Shown piece after piece: positions 9,108 through 18,131 of a DNA stretch of 64,000 nucleotides (the first letter of the stretch is position 1; every line of letters starts with the position of its first letter). Origin of the DNA: Bartonella sp. HY328 (lineage in GTDB: Bacteria; Pseudomonadota; Alphaproteobacteria; Rhizobiales; Rhizobiaceae); the NCBI RefSeq assembly GCF_025449335.1, contig NZ_CP104883.1, forward strand, positions 1,914,501 through 1,978,500, in the 5' to 3' direction. The notes beneath the pieces are model-generated. The model was not told the DNA's origin, did not search any database, and saw only the letters and a program-made list of their open reading frames with translations. A program made the position numbers and the translations under genes.

Positions 9108-10574
9108 ATGAATACAGCAAAGAACAGTCAGTATAAACTTCGCAAAAAGTTTGACATAGCTTATTTTTTATCAATGAATAACTACTATTTTAAATATTTG
9201 AAATCATTACTCTCTTTAAATTTGCTATTAGCAATTTCATTAATTTTGGGTAATTTCTCAACAAATGCTTCGGCGCAAGGCCGTACTATCGCGTTGGTAA
9301 GAGACGCTGAAATTGAAGCTCTAGTAAGGGATTATGCTCGCCCACTATTACGCGCTGCAGGACTTCGTTCGGATGTAGAAGTCATTCTTGTCAACGATAG
9401 GAGTTTTAATGCTTTTGTTGACGGTGCGCGCATTTTTATTAATGTCGGTGCTTTAATGCAATCAGAAACACCTAATGAAATCATTGGTGTTATAGCTCAC
9501 GAAATTGGTCATCTTGCTGGTGGTCACCAACATCGTCTACGCGAACAAATGAAACGTGCACAAACAATGGCTGTGATTGGCATGTTGTTGGGTATTGGCG
9601 CCGGCGTTGCGGGTAGCTCGACTGGTAATAGCGATGCAGGCGCCGCTGGCAGTGCCATAGCTATGGGCAGTAGCGATATTGCTATGCGTACTCTTATGGC
9701 TTATCAACGCGGTGAAGAAAGCGCAGCCGATCGCTCAGCGATCAACTACCTCAACAAGACGCAGCAATCGGCAAAAGGGATGCTTACTACTTTTGACCGG
9801 TTAGGCCGTTCACTTAATTTATCAGGATCGCGAATTGATCCTTACCGTAGCAGCCATCCATTGCCACCCGAACGCGTCGCAGCTATTCAAACATTAGCTA
9901 AACAAAGCCCTTACTTTGAAAAGAAAGATCCAACAGATTTGCAGCTTCGCCACGACATGGCAAGGGCAAAAATAGCTGGCAATATGGGGCGGACTTCGGA
10001 ATTGCGTCGCATGTTTGCGGCTAATCCCCGCTCTTTGCCAGCTCGCTACGGTGATACTATCATTGCCGTTGCCAATGCCCGTCCTCAAGAGGGTATAACA
10101 AAAGCTAAAGCATTATTAAAAGAGCAACCGCAAAACGCCTATTTTCAAGAATTATTAGGCGATGCACTGTTGCGCGCCAATGATGCGCAAGGAGCCGCCG
10201 AAGCCTATAAGCGCGCAAGTTCACTGGATAAAAATCACTCTAGCCTATTACGTATCAATTATGGACGAGCCTTGCTCGCAACCAACAAGCCAAGTAATCT
10301 TACGCTTGCAGTTAGTGAAATTAAAGCTGGTTTGCGTAACGAACCTTCTTTCGCTTCAGGCTATGGTGTTTTAGCACAGGCTTATGGCCGACAAGGGCAA
10401 ACTGGGCTGGCTGATCTTGCTACTGCTGACATGTATTATTATGGCAGCGAATATAAACAAGCTAGAATTTTTGCAGTGCGCGCGCAACGCGGCCTTAAAC
10501 CCAATTCTGCAGAATGGTTAAGGGCACAGGATATTTTAACTTCGACCGAAAATCGTAAGGATAAAGACAAATAG
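9108..10574 (+). CDS. BepA-like periplasmic M48 metalloprotease with TPR domain
   Basis: Zinc metalloprotease of the M48B type, related to BepA/YfgC, which degrades stalled outer-membrane proteins in the periplasm. The zinc site HEIGH begins near residue 131 (AHEIGHLAGGHQHR), and the third ligand lies in EESAADRSA near residue 204. A Gly/Ala-rich helix pair lies between them. The C-terminal third is TPR-like (LLGDALLRANDAQGAAEAYKRA). A signal peptide ends at Ala-Ser-Ala-Gln. The start is uncertain: 9108 has GAGG upstream, while an ATG at 9174 gives a more standard signal peptide but lacks a ribosome-binding site. dsbA-like follows 128 bases later, so both may serve envelope protein quality control. 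Confidence 0.85.
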   Translation: MNTAKNSQYKLRKKFDIAYFLSMNNYYFKYLKSLLSLNLLLAISLILGNFSTNASAQGRTIALVRDAEIEALVRDYARPLLRAAGLRSDVEVILVNDRSFNAFVDGARIFINVGALMQSETPNEIIGVIAHEIGHLAGGHQHRLREQMKRAQTMAVIGMLLGIGAGVAGSSTGNSDAGAAGSAIAMGSSDIAMRTLMAYQRGEESAADRSAINYLNKTQQSAKGMLTTFDRLGRSLNLSGSRIDPYRSSHPLPPERVAAIQTLAKQSPYFEKKDPTDLQLRHDMARAKIAGNMGRTSELRRMFAANPRSLPARYGDTIIAVANARPQEGITKAKALLKEQPQNAYFQELLGDALLRANDAQGAAEAYKRASSLDKNHSSLLRINYGRALLATNKPSNLTLAVSEIKAGLRNEPSFASGYGVLAQAYGRQGQTGLADLATADMYYYGSEYKQARIFAVRAQRGLKPNSAEWLRAQDILTSTENRKDKDK

Positions 10575-10702
10575 TTTTTATTTGTCAAAGGCACGTAGAT
10601 TTGCTTTATTGTTCAAAAGGTTTAAATAAACGAAATTAAAATAATCGCAATAAATGCTGCTTGAAAAACCGCTCATCCAAATTATAAGGGACGCACTAGA
10701 TT

Positions 10703-11584
10703 ATGAATAAGGCACTAAAGCAATTAAAATCAAAGGGAATTATAAGCCTCACAATTCTTGGGTCCTTTGTTTTAACTAGTCTCTCACCTGCCATGGCTGA
10801 GGGCGCATTGCAGAAATCTGAACTTGCTGCAATTAAAAAAGAAATTCTATCTGATCCATTATTTTTAAGCCATTTACGCGATAAACTATCAGCGAATACT
10901 ATGGATGATGATCATATTCGCAGTGTTGTAAAAAAGTATCTTATTGAAAACCCTGAGGTAATGTTGGAAGTTCAACAGGCTTTGATCGCGAAACAATCGG
11001 ATAGCGCGAAGGAACGCGCACCTGAAGTAACTGCAAAAATCATAAATTCTAATTTTGAAAAAATATTCAAGTCACCCGATGACATTGTCCTTGGCAATCC
11101 TGATGGTGACGTTACTATTGTTGAATTTTATGATTATAATTGTGGTTATTGTAAACGCTCTTTCGAAGAAGTTCAAAAGCTTTTGCAACAAGATAAAAAT
11201 ATACGCTTTGTGATGAAAGATTTACCGATTTTAGGAAATGATTCTGTCCAAGCACATCTTGTTGGACAAGTCATGCGGCAAAAATATCCTGAGAAATATC
11301 AAGAATTCCATTTAAAAATGATGAAACTTGAAGCCAAAGCAAGCGAACAAAGCGCACTCGACGTTGCAAAATCATTAGGTGCAAATATTGATGAAATTCA
11401 AACATTAATTAGTGGGGCTACACCTGCCGAACCGTTAATCAACAATGGAGAGATTGCAGCCCAACTGGGCATCAATTTTACGCCTTGCTTTGTTATTGGA
11501 GATCAGCTGATTATGGGTGCTACCGATGAGGACACCTTGGAAGCTATCGTTTCAGAAATTAGAGCGAACGCTAAAAAGGGATAA
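10703..11584 (+). CDS. DsbA-family periplasmic thiol:disulfide oxidoreductase
   Basis: Secreted thioredoxin-fold protein expected to make or shuffle disulfides in the periplasm. A signal peptide ends near residue 32 (SPAMA). Residues 35-115 form the helical N-terminal extension seen in the ScsC/DsbA-like group, and the active site CGYC is at about 147-150 (YDYNCGYCKRS). The cis-proline loop reads NFTPCFVIGD, so the residue after the cis-Pro is Cys, where Ala, Thr or Val is usual. Length 293 fits the multi-domain members. A strong terminator follows at once, making it monocistronic or the end of a unit with the M48 protease. Confidence 0.85.
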   Translation: MNKALKQLKSKGIISLTILGSFVLTSLSPAMAEGALQKSELAAIKKEILSDPLFLSHLRDKLSANTMDDDHIRSVVKKYLIENPEVMLEVQQALIAKQSDSAKERAPEVTAKIINSNFEKIFKSPDDIVLGNPDGDVTIVEFYDYNCGYCKRSFEEVQKLLQQDKNIRFVMKDLPILGNDSVQAHLVGQVMRQKYPEKYQEFHLKMMKLEAKASEQSALDVAKSLGANIDEIQTLISGATPAEPLINNGEIAAQLGINFTPCFVIGDQLIMGATDEDTLEAIVSEIRANAKKG

Positions 11585-11600
11585 ATCAAAATTTTAACTG

Positions 11601-11639
11601 TGCCATGAATTCTATTTGAAAAAATTCATGGCATTTTTT
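11601..11639 (+). terminator. Intrinsic terminator after the dsbA-like gene
   Basis: Perfect 11-base arms TGCCATGAATT (11601-11611) and AATTCATGGCA (11623-11633) are followed by six Ts. It sits 17 bases past the stop codon. Confidence 0.85.
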
Positions 11640-11993
11640 ACAAAATTGAAATTCATTTCCAATATATTAGCGTAAATTACTTAAACAAGATCATGCATTA
11701 TTGATCGATTATCGCGATAATTGGGTAGCTCTATTTAAAACGGCGATCAATATCTTGATGGAATTATTACACTTTGCCTATTGACGAAAATTCAAATAAA
11801 TAGCTATTAAAGTGTTTATAGAACGCATATTTTGCGCAAAAACACAAAATACGAATAAAAGCACAAGAAAAATTGAATTTTTGCTTTTTCTTGTTATCAA
11901 TTCCCTCTATAAGGCGATTTATATATTTTGCTGCCAAGTGGCATCATAGGGCACTGGATTATACAGTCCCTATAGCAAGGAGCTTAGATAAAA
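11640..11993 (+). promoter_or_regulatory. Upstream region of accBC with palindromes
   Basis: This 354-base leader or promoter region of the acetyl-CoA carboxylase genes holds a perfect 14-base palindrome ATTATCGCGATAAT (11708-11721). It also holds an inverted repeat with 10-base arms, ACAAGAAAAA (11863-11872) and TTTTTCTTGT (11885-11894), 100 bases before the accB start. Either could be an operator or part of a leader RNA; neither matches a site I can name. A ribosome-binding site AAGGAG precedes accB. Confidence 0.35.
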
Positions 11994-12461
11994 ATGACAA
12001 CAGATAAAAAGACCGGCTTTAACACAGATCTTATTCGTGATTTGGCTGAAATTTTGAATGATACCAATCTTTCAGATATTGAAGTTGAGCAGGATGATTT
12101 ACGCATTCGCGTTTCGAGAACTATCGGTGGTGGCATCGCCGCCCAGCCAGTTTATGCCGCACCCGTAAGTGCACCTGCCATGGTAACAGCCCAAGTTGCT
12201 AGCGCACCAGCTGTAGAAACGGCAAGCAAAAATGCAGTTCCCTCACCAATGGTTGGCACGGCTTATCTTTCCCCTGCCCCAGGCGCGCGCGCATTTGTTG
12301 AGGTTGGTCAACAGGTTAGCGAAGGCCAGACTTTGCTTATAGTTGAAGCAATGAAAACCATGAATCCGATTTCATCACCTCGTGCTGGAACAGTAAAGGC
12401 AATTTTGGTTGAAGATGCACAGCCAGTTGAATTTGGTGAGCCTTTAGTTGTTGTTGAATAA
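11994..12461 (+). CDS. accB: Biotin carboxyl carrier protein of acetyl-CoA carboxylase
   Basis: Carries biotin between the carboxylase and carboxyltransferase halves of acetyl-CoA carboxylase, the first committed step of fatty acid synthesis. The C-terminal biotinyl domain ends with the attachment site VEAMKTMN, with the biotinylated Lys at 121. An Ala/Pro/Val-rich linker (about residues 46-80) joins it to the N-terminal domain. The position after the Lys is Thr, a usual variant in alphaproteobacteria. The gene is 155 residues, full length, and precedes accC by 14 bases, so the two are co-translated from one message. Confidence 0.95.
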   Translation: MTTDKKTGFNTDLIRDLAEILNDTNLSDIEVEQDDLRIRVSRTIGGGIAAQPVYAAPVSAPAMVTAQVASAPAVETASKNAVPSPMVGTAYLSPAPGARAFVEVGQQVSEGQTLLIVEAMKTMNPISSPRAGTVKAILVEDAQPVEFGEPLVVVE

Positions 12462-12475
12462 GTAGGCGTATAGTA

Positions 12476-13828
12476 ATGATCAAGAAAATCCTTATAGCAA
12501 ATCGTGGCGAAATTGCACTTCGCGTTCTAAGGGCCTGTAAAGAGCTTGATATAAAAACCGTAGCAGTCCATTCTACTGCCGACGCCGATGCTATGCATGT
12601 TCGTCTTGCTGATGAAAGTGTCTGTATTGGGCCCGCTCCTTCACGCGATAGCTACCTTAACATGCATCAAATTGTTGCTGCATGTGAAATAACCGGTGCA
12701 GATGCTATCCATCCAGGCTATGGTTTTTTATCTGAAAACGCCAAATTTGCAGAGATTCTTGAAGCTCACGCTATTACTTTTATTGGCCCTACCTCGGCCC
12801 ATATTCGTATTATGGGTGATAAGATTGAAGCTAAGAAAACCGCAAAACGCCTTGGCATCCCAGTAGTTCCTGGCTCTGATGGTGCTGTAACTGAAGATGC
12901 TGAGGCAATGCGTATTGCACATGAAATTGGCTTCCCGGTCATCATAAAGGCATCAGCTGGCGGTGGTGGACGTGGCATGAAGGTTGCGCGCAACGCTGAT
13001 GAGCTATCAATTGCACTTTCAACAGCACGTACCGAAGCGGGTGCAGCTTTTGGTGACGACGCGGTTTACATTGAAAAATATCTTGAAAAGCCCCGCCATA
13101 TTGAAGTTCAAGTTATGGGCGATGGCGCAGGAAATGCAATTCACCTTGGAGAACGCGATTGTTCGTTGCAACGGCGCCATCAAAAGGTTTGGGAAGAAGC
13201 AACCTCACCTGCATTAGATGATGAAGCCCGTCAAAAAATTGGTAATATCGTTGCCAAAGCCTGTGCTGGTCTTGGTTATCGCGGTGCTGGCACTATCGAG
13301 TTCCTATATGAAAATGGTGAGTTTTATTTCATTGAGATGAATACGCGCTTACAAGTGGAACATCCAGTTACCGAAGCAATCACGGGTATAGACCTCGTAC
13401 ATGAACAAATTCGCGTTGCATCAGGTAATGGTTTATCGGTCACCCAAAATGAAGTTCGTTTTTCAGGTCATGCGATTGAATGCCGTATTAATGCAGAAGA
13501 TCCGCATAATTTTACACCATCACCTGGTTTAATCACTCATTTCCATACTCCAGGTGGGTTGGGCATTCGTGTTGATTCGGGAGCCTATACGGGTTATCGT
13601 ATTCCTCCTTATTATGATAGTTTGATCGGTAAGCTTATTGTTCATGGTCGTAATCGCAAAGAATGTATGATGCGTTTACGCCGTGCGTTGGATGAGTTTG
13701 TCGTTGATGGTGTAAAAACCACGCTACCATTGTTCATGGATCTCATTAAGAATGATGATATCGCCAAAGGTGACTATGATATTCATTGGCTAGAAAAATA
13801 TTTGGCGAACAAAAATTCAGCTAAATAA
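12476..13828 (+). CDS. accC: Biotin carboxylase subunit of acetyl-CoA carboxylase
   Basis: ATP-grasp enzyme that carboxylates the biotin on AccB with bicarbonate and ATP. It opens with the standard KKILIANRGEIALRV. The glycine-rich ATP loop ASAGGGGRGMKVA is near residues 161-173. The metal-binding and catalytic segments (FIEMNTRLQVEHPVTE near 285-300, and RINAEDP) are intact. Its 450 residues match the single-subunit form. It is the second gene of the accBC unit and ends at a strong terminator. The accA and accD genes for the transferase half are not in the window. Confidence 0.96.
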   Translation: MIKKILIANRGEIALRVLRACKELDIKTVAVHSTADADAMHVRLADESVCIGPAPSRDSYLNMHQIVAACEITGADAIHPGYGFLSENAKFAEILEAHAITFIGPTSAHIRIMGDKIEAKKTAKRLGIPVVPGSDGAVTEDAEAMRIAHEIGFPVIIKASAGGGGRGMKVARNADELSIALSTARTEAGAAFGDDAVYIEKYLEKPRHIEVQVMGDGAGNAIHLGERDCSLQRRHQKVWEEATSPALDDEARQKIGNIVAKACAGLGYRGAGTIEFLYENGEFYFIEMNTRLQVEHPVTEAITGIDLVHEQIRVASGNGLSVTQNEVRFSGHAIECRINAEDPHNFTPSPGLITHFHTPGGLGIRVDSGAYTGYRIPPYYDSLIGKLIVHGRNRKECMMRLRRALDEFVVDGVKTTLPLFMDLIKNDDIAKGDYDIHWLEKYLANKNSAK

Positions 13829-13850
13829 TTAGTTTCATATTAAGTACTAT

Positions 13851-13901
13851 AATTAGAGCAATTGGCATAGTCTAAACTATCAATTGCTCTAATTTGTTTT
13901 T
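13851..13901 (+). terminator. Intrinsic terminator after accC
   Basis: Perfect 14-base arms AATTAGAGCAATTG (13851-13864) and CAATTGCTCTAATT (13881-13894) are followed by a T-rich tail. Confidence 0.85.
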
Positions 13902-13965
13902 ATCAGGTTCTATTTATAAATGTGCTATACCTAATAGCAATATTTTTAAGTTAAGTGGTATAATC

Positions 13966-14562
13966 ATGGATTATTATAAAATTGATCCCGACGACTTGCT
14001 TAACGCCTATGCTCAAGGCATTTTTCCAATGTCTGATGATGCGGATGATCCAGATATTTTTTGGGTAAAACCTAAAATGCGTGGTATTATCCCTCTTAAC
14101 TCGCTTCATATTTCACGCAGCCTTGCAAAATTTTTGCGTAAGAATCCTTTTGAAATTCGATTTGATACAGATTTCTTAGGAGTGATTAATGGGTGTGCAG
14201 AAGCCAAGCAAGGCCGAGAAAATACATGGATAAATCAACCAATACGCGATGCATGCCATACACTTTTTTTAAGTGGTTTTTGCCATACTGTTGAAGCTTG
14301 GCGCGATAATCACTTGGTAGGCGGTCTCTATGGTATTTCGCTTGGCGGTGCGTTTTTCGGTGAAAGTATGTTTTCACGCGCAGACAATGCTTCTAAAGCG
14401 TGTTTAGTAGCTTTAGTTAACTTACTGCAAACCCATGATTTTCAATTATTGGACACCCAGTTTTTAACCGATCACTTGGCTAGCATGGGTGCTATCGAAA
14501 TTTCGCAAGAAGAATATGAAAAACTTCTTTTCGCCGCTATCAAGGTTAAGGCTAAGTTTTAA
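13966..14562 (+). CDS. aat: Leucyl/phenylalanyl-tRNA--protein transferase
   Basis: Adds Leu or Phe from aminoacyl-tRNA to proteins with basic N-termini, marking them for ClpS/ClpAP degradation (N-end rule pathway). Family marks are LLNAYAQGIFPM near the N-terminus, the WINQPIRDACHTLF and HTVEAW segments, and the conserved GGLYGISLGGAFFGESMFS block. The start at the ATG 13966 gives 198 residues beginning MDYYKIDPDDLL; an upstream in-frame TTG would run into the accC terminator and is not credible. Its 3' neighbour is the DUF1489 gene. Confidence 0.93.
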   Translation: MDYYKIDPDDLLNAYAQGIFPMSDDADDPDIFWVKPKMRGIIPLNSLHISRSLAKFLRKNPFEIRFDTDFLGVINGCAEAKQGRENTWINQPIRDACHTLFLSGFCHTVEAWRDNHLVGGLYGISLGGAFFGESMFSRADNASKACLVALVNLLQTHDFQLLDTQFLTDHLASMGAIEISQEEYEKLLFAAIKVKAKF

Positions 14563-14673
14563 ATAACTTTAAAGAACATTAGTAAGGTTGAATTAAGCCA
14601 ATTTGATACTTATATATGGATATTTAAATCCAAAAGCTTAACCAAGCCAAAATTTAGGGTATAGATTGCTTCT

Positions 14674-15105
14674 ATGGGACTTAATCTTGTAAAATTATGT
14701 GTTGGCGCATCTTCAATAGAAGATTTACAGGCTTGGATTGACTTTATAATGGACGAAAAGCGTTCATTAGGAAAAGCAGCAATGCAAACCCATACCACAC
14801 GCATGATCCCCAAACGTAAAGACGAGCTACTTGACGGCGGCTCACTTTATTGGGTTATTAAAAATAATGTTCAATGTCGGCAAAAGCTGCTTGATATTCA
14901 AGAGTTTATTGATAATGATGGCATTAAAAGATGTGACTTGGTTTTAGAGCCTAAAATCATTGAAACACAATGGCAACCAAGACGTGCATTTCAAGGCTGG
15001 CGTTATCTTGATGATAAAGATGCCCCAAAAGATTTATCATCTAATAGCTTAGCGGATTTACCCGTTGAACTGCGCCACGAGCTTGCCGAGCTTGGCTTAC
15101 TTTAG
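14674..15105 (+). CDS. DUF1489 family protein
   Basis: Conserved alphaproteobacterial protein of unknown function. I recognise the family from the opening NLVKLCVGASSIEDLQAW and the block HTTRMIPKRKDELLDGGSLYWVIKN. The later segments RCDLVLEPKIIETQWQPRRAFQGWRYL and the C-terminal LPVELRHELAELGLL also fit. It is 143 residues, soluble, with no signal peptide. The ribosome-binding site is not strong. It follows aat by 111 bases on the same strand and ends at a hairpin shared with the convergent hflX. Confidence 0.8.
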   Translation: MGLNLVKLCVGASSIEDLQAWIDFIMDEKRSLGKAAMQTHTTRMIPKRKDELLDGGSLYWVIKNNVQCRQKLLDIQEFIDNDGIKRCDLVLEPKIIETQWQPRRAFQGWRYLDDKDAPKDLSSNSLADLPVELRHELAELGLL

Positions 15106-15140
15106 CCTTATAAAAAACTGTTCATCATTAAGCATGAGAA

Positions 15141-15175
15141 TAGAGCACGTCACCAACTTAACTGACAATGCTCTA
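15141..15175. terminator. Hairpin between convergent DUF1489 gene and hflX
   Basis: TAGAGCA (15141-15147) and TGCTCTA (15169-15175) form a 7-base stem with a 21-base loop between two convergent genes. There is no strong T run, so efficiency is doubtful. Confidence 0.4.
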
Positions 15176-15185
15176 TAATTTAGAT

Positions 15186-16535
15186 CTAGCTGAGATTAAG
15201 TCTTTCTCGTCTTATTTTAAATGCCTCATAGGCAGAACTTGACAGATCAACACTAATTTTTACGCTACCATCTTCGCGATCTTTACGCTGATGATTACGC
15301 CCATTGCGATAAAGCCAATCCAACAACACCAATTCGTTTGAATTTAACTGCAAGCTAATGCGCTCAATTTTTCCAGATATACGCTGTTCAATAAGTGTGG
15401 TTAACTCATCAATACCAGTACCATCAATTGCTGATAGTGGAATGCTTGGTAAAATTGCTGTTTGCGCTGTCTGCTGCAACTGCTCTTGAGCTGCCTGCTC
15501 AAGCCTATCTACCTTATTCCAAACTTCAATCATGCGTTCTGGATCATCAACCTCAACTCCAAGACCTTTTAAAATATCCAAGACATCTTGGCGATGGACT
15601 GCATTATCGGGATCTGACATATCACGTACATGTAGAATAATATCGGCTTCAATCACCTCTTCCAAAGTTGCCCGAAATGCAGCAACCAAATGGGTTGGCA
15701 AATTGGAAATAAAGCCCACCGTATCAGATAAGATAACCGTATCACCGTGTGGAAATTTTATGCGTCGTAATGTGGGATCAAGCGTTGCAAATAGCATATC
15801 CTTGGCCAAAACATCGGCGCCGGTAATGCGATTAAACAATGTTGACTTACCAGCATTGGTATACCCAACAAGTGCAACAACTGGATGAGGAGTCTTTTTA
15901 CGTTTGGCACGATGCAATTCGCGTGTCTTCACTACCTTTTCAAGATCACGTTTCAAACGCGTAATCTTATCTTGTAATAAACGCCTATCTGCTTCGATCT
16001 GGGTTTCACCTGGCCCACCCAAAAAACCGCCACCGCCGCGCTGCCGTTCCAAGTGGGTCCAACTACGAACAAGACGCCCCTTTTGATAATTTAAGTGGGC
16101 AAGTTCAACCTGTAGCGTTCCTTCACGGGTACGCGCGCGTTCACCAAAAATTTCAAGAATAAGACCAGTGCGGTCAATAACCTTGCAATTCCAAGCTTTT
16201 TCAAGGTTGCGTTGCTGAACTGGTGTTAAACTATAATCAACAATTGCCAGGCCGATTTCATTATCAAAGATGATTTCACCAAGCTCATCCACCTTACCGC
16301 TGCCCAACAGGGTTGCAGGTTTCACCTGACTTAGGGTCACTGTCTGCTGTACTATGACATCAAGATCAATCGCTCGCGCAAGCCCTAAAGCTTCCTCAAC
16401 CCGTGCTGAGATGCTACGGCTAGGCATATTTTCCTGCGGACGATCCTCTTTTACAACCGGCACAACAACAAGACTGCGCACTGCTATGGGTTGATGATCA
16501 ACTAACTTATGTTCAATAACTATTTCTTTTTCCAA
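15186..16535 (-). CDS. hflX: Ribosome-associated GTPase HflX
   Basis: GTPase that binds the 50S subunit and splits stalled ribosomes, mostly under stress. The HflX N-terminal domain includes GSGKVDELGEII and VDYSLTPVQQRNLEK, and the Gly-rich stretch RGGGGFLGGPGETQIE precedes the G domain. G1 is GYTNAGKSTLFN, G3 is DTVGF and G4 is NKVD. Its 449 residues are full length. The start is a TTG preceded by AGGTGA; I see no better ATG. In many proteobacteria hfq lies just upstream. Here the upstream neighbour is secG, with no hfq in the window. Confidence 0.93.
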   Translation of the reverse strand: MEKEIVIEHKLVDHQPIAVRSLVVVPVVKEDRPQENMPSRSISARVEEALGLARAIDLDVIVQQTVTLSQVKPATLLGSGKVDELGEIIFDNEIGLAIVDYSLTPVQQRNLEKAWNCKVIDRTGLILEIFGERARTREGTLQVELAHLNYQKGRLVRSWTHLERQRGGGGFLGGPGETQIEADRRLLQDKITRLKRDLEKVVKTRELHRAKRKKTPHPVVALVGYTNAGKSTLFNRITGADVLAKDMLFATLDPTLRRIKFPHGDTVILSDTVGFISNLPTHLVAAFRATLEEVIEADIILHVRDMSDPDNAVHRQDVLDILKGLGVEVDDPERMIEVWNKVDRLEQAAQEQLQQTAQTAILPSIPLSAIDGTGIDELTTLIEQRISGKIERISLQLNSNELVLLDWLYRNGRNHQRKDREDGSVKISVDLSSSAYEAFKIRRERLNLS

Positions 16536-16731
16536 GGATATTCTTTTTCACCTAACGATGTTTGTGTTTATTTTGAGTAATGCATTTATTGAAAAGCAAT
16601 CCCAATTCAGTCTTTTTTATTATAAACAAGACCAATCCTATATATAAATTCAACTTGGTATTTTGCAAGTGACTTCATTATCGCCTAAGTCGTATTGAGC
16701 CATATTTTGATATAAATAGCAATCTGCAAAT

Positions 16732-16760
16732 AAAAAAGCCCTTGTTAGAAACAAGGGCTT
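16732..16760 (-). terminator. Intrinsic terminator after secG
   Basis: Perfect 11-base arms (AAGCCCTTGTT at 16736-16746 and AACAAGGGCTT at 16750-16760) with a 3-base loop are followed on the minus strand by a T run. This separates secG from hflX. Confidence 0.85.
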
Positions 16761-16786
16761 AAACATGAACGAATTGTTTTTTTAAA

Positions 16787-17167
16787 TTAGTTTGTTGGCA
16801 CACCTGATGAAGGTGCCGGCGCATTTTGTGGTATAGTTGTAGCTGGTGCATCAATGCTGTTAGGCACACCAGTATTTGTTGGTGCCGTTGGAGCTGGCGC
16901 ACTAATAGCTGCAGGAACATTATCTAACTCTGATGATGATCTATGACCTGATACAGACTGCAAAACAGTTAATATGATGGATGTTAAAAAGAAACAAGCA
17001 GCAAGAATTGCGGTAAAACGGGTTAAGGCATTTTTGGTGCCACGTGCGGTCATAAAACCAGAACCACCACCTATACCAAGGCCACCACCCTCAGAACGTT
17101 GGATCAATATGACCCCAACAAGGGCAATAACAATCAGAAGGTGGATAACGATGACAACTGTCTGCAT
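16787..17167 (-). CDS. secG: Protein translocase subunit SecG
   Basis: Small inner-membrane partner of SecY/SecE that speeds protein export. The first hydrophobic segment (about residues 3-22) runs into the conserved VILIQRSEGGGLGIGGG, followed by the GFMTARGTKNALTR motif. The second hydrophobic segment spans about residues 52-72. The last 50 residues are an Ala/Pro/Thr-rich tail typical of alphaproteobacterial SecG. The gene lies downstream of tpiA on the same strand and is closed by its own terminator. Confidence 0.93.
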   Translation of the reverse strand: MQTVVIVIHLLIVIALVGVILIQRSEGGGLGIGGGSGFMTARGTKNALTRFTAILAACFFLTSIILTVLQSVSGHRSSSELDNVPAAISAPAPTAPTNTGVPNSIDAPATTIPQNAPAPSSGVPTN

Positions 17168-17369
17168 TGGTCCTGTCTTTCATGCAAGTTTGCCTCACGT
17201 TCATTGGAGAGGCGGCTTTAATTATTATAACGAGAGTGGGAACACGATCAGTACCCAAATACATATCTTGCAGTGTTTACACGTAAAATAAAAATAATCC
17301 AAGAAAAATATCAAAAAACTTGATAAGTTTCTTGGTCAAAATTATTTTTGGATAGTAATTAAGAGCTTA

Positions 17370-18131
17370 TCACTTACGTCCAGCATTGCAAATTGCAAGA
17401 AAATCTCCTGCTTTTAAGCTTGCACCTCCAACAAGTGCGCCATTGACATTATCAACAGCCAGCAAAGTTGCTGCATTATCAGGCTTTACTGAACCGCCAT
17501 AAAGGATACGTATTTGATTTGCATTTTCACCATAACGCTTTACCAAAACACTACGGATGAAGCCATGCATTTCTTCCACATCGTCGATAGTTGGAATTTT
17601 TCCGGTGCCAATGGCCCAAACAGGCTCATAAGCGATAATTGTATCTTTATCGTTGATTTCATCAGGCAATGAACCAGCCAACTGGCTTTCCACCACTGAA
17701 AGAGCGCTACCGTCTTCACGTTCTTGCAACTTTTCACCAACGCACACCACTGCAACAAGATTAGCTCGATGGGCAGCTTCTGCTTTTTTACGGACAATTT
17801 CATCACTTTCATGATGATATTCGCGTCGTTCTGAATGCCCGACAATTACAAAAGAAGCCCCCGCGTCCTTAATCATCGGCGCAGAGACATCACCCGTATA
17901 TGCACCATTGTCTAAAACATGACAATCCTGACCACCAAGAGCCAGTACTTCGCCAGACAAAATGTCATGAGCTCGCGAAATAAGTGTTGCCGGAACACAA
18001 ATTAATGCATCAAAGCCGCTACCAAGATCAGAGCTTAAACCCACTGCGATAGCCCGTAATTCGGAAAGCGATTCGCTTGTGCCATGCATTTTCCAATTTC
18101 CTGCAATTAGCGGACGAATTGTACTACCCAT
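17370..18131 (-). CDS. tpiA: Triose-phosphate isomerase
   Basis: Interconverts glyceraldehyde 3-phosphate and dihydroxyacetone phosphate in glycolysis and gluconeogenesis. All active-site blocks are present: Lys in AGNWKMHG, His in FVIVGHSERREY, Glu in AYEPVWAIGTGK, and the phosphate loop LYGGSVKPDNA. The ATG at 18131 has GGGAG eight bases upstream and gives 253 residues, the normal length; an earlier in-frame start would add 26 unrelated residues. Its downstream neighbour is secG, a pairing common in Hyphomicrobiales. Confidence 0.96.
   Translation of the reverse strand: MGSTIRPLIAGNWKMHGTSESLSELRAIAVGLSSDLGSGFDALICVPATLISRAHDILSGEVLALGGQDCHVLDNGAYTGDVSAPMIKDAGASFVIVGHSERREYHHESDEIVRKKAEAAHRANLVAVVCVGEKLQEREDGSALSVVESQLAGSLPDEINDKDTIIAYEPVWAIGTGKIPTIDDVEEMHGFIRSVLVKRYGENANQIRILYGGSVKPDNAATLLAVDNVNGALVGGASLKAGDFLAICNAGRK

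Noticed and set aside
13894..13965. 24-residue extension of aat from a TTG
   Set aside because: The extension overlaps the accC terminator stem and is unlike the conserved N-terminus of the family.
17290..17369. Terminator after tpiA
   Set aside because: CCAAGAAA/TTTCTTGG and a nested TATCAAG/TTGATA can pair, but the structure is AT-rich and interrupted, so I do not call it a terminator.
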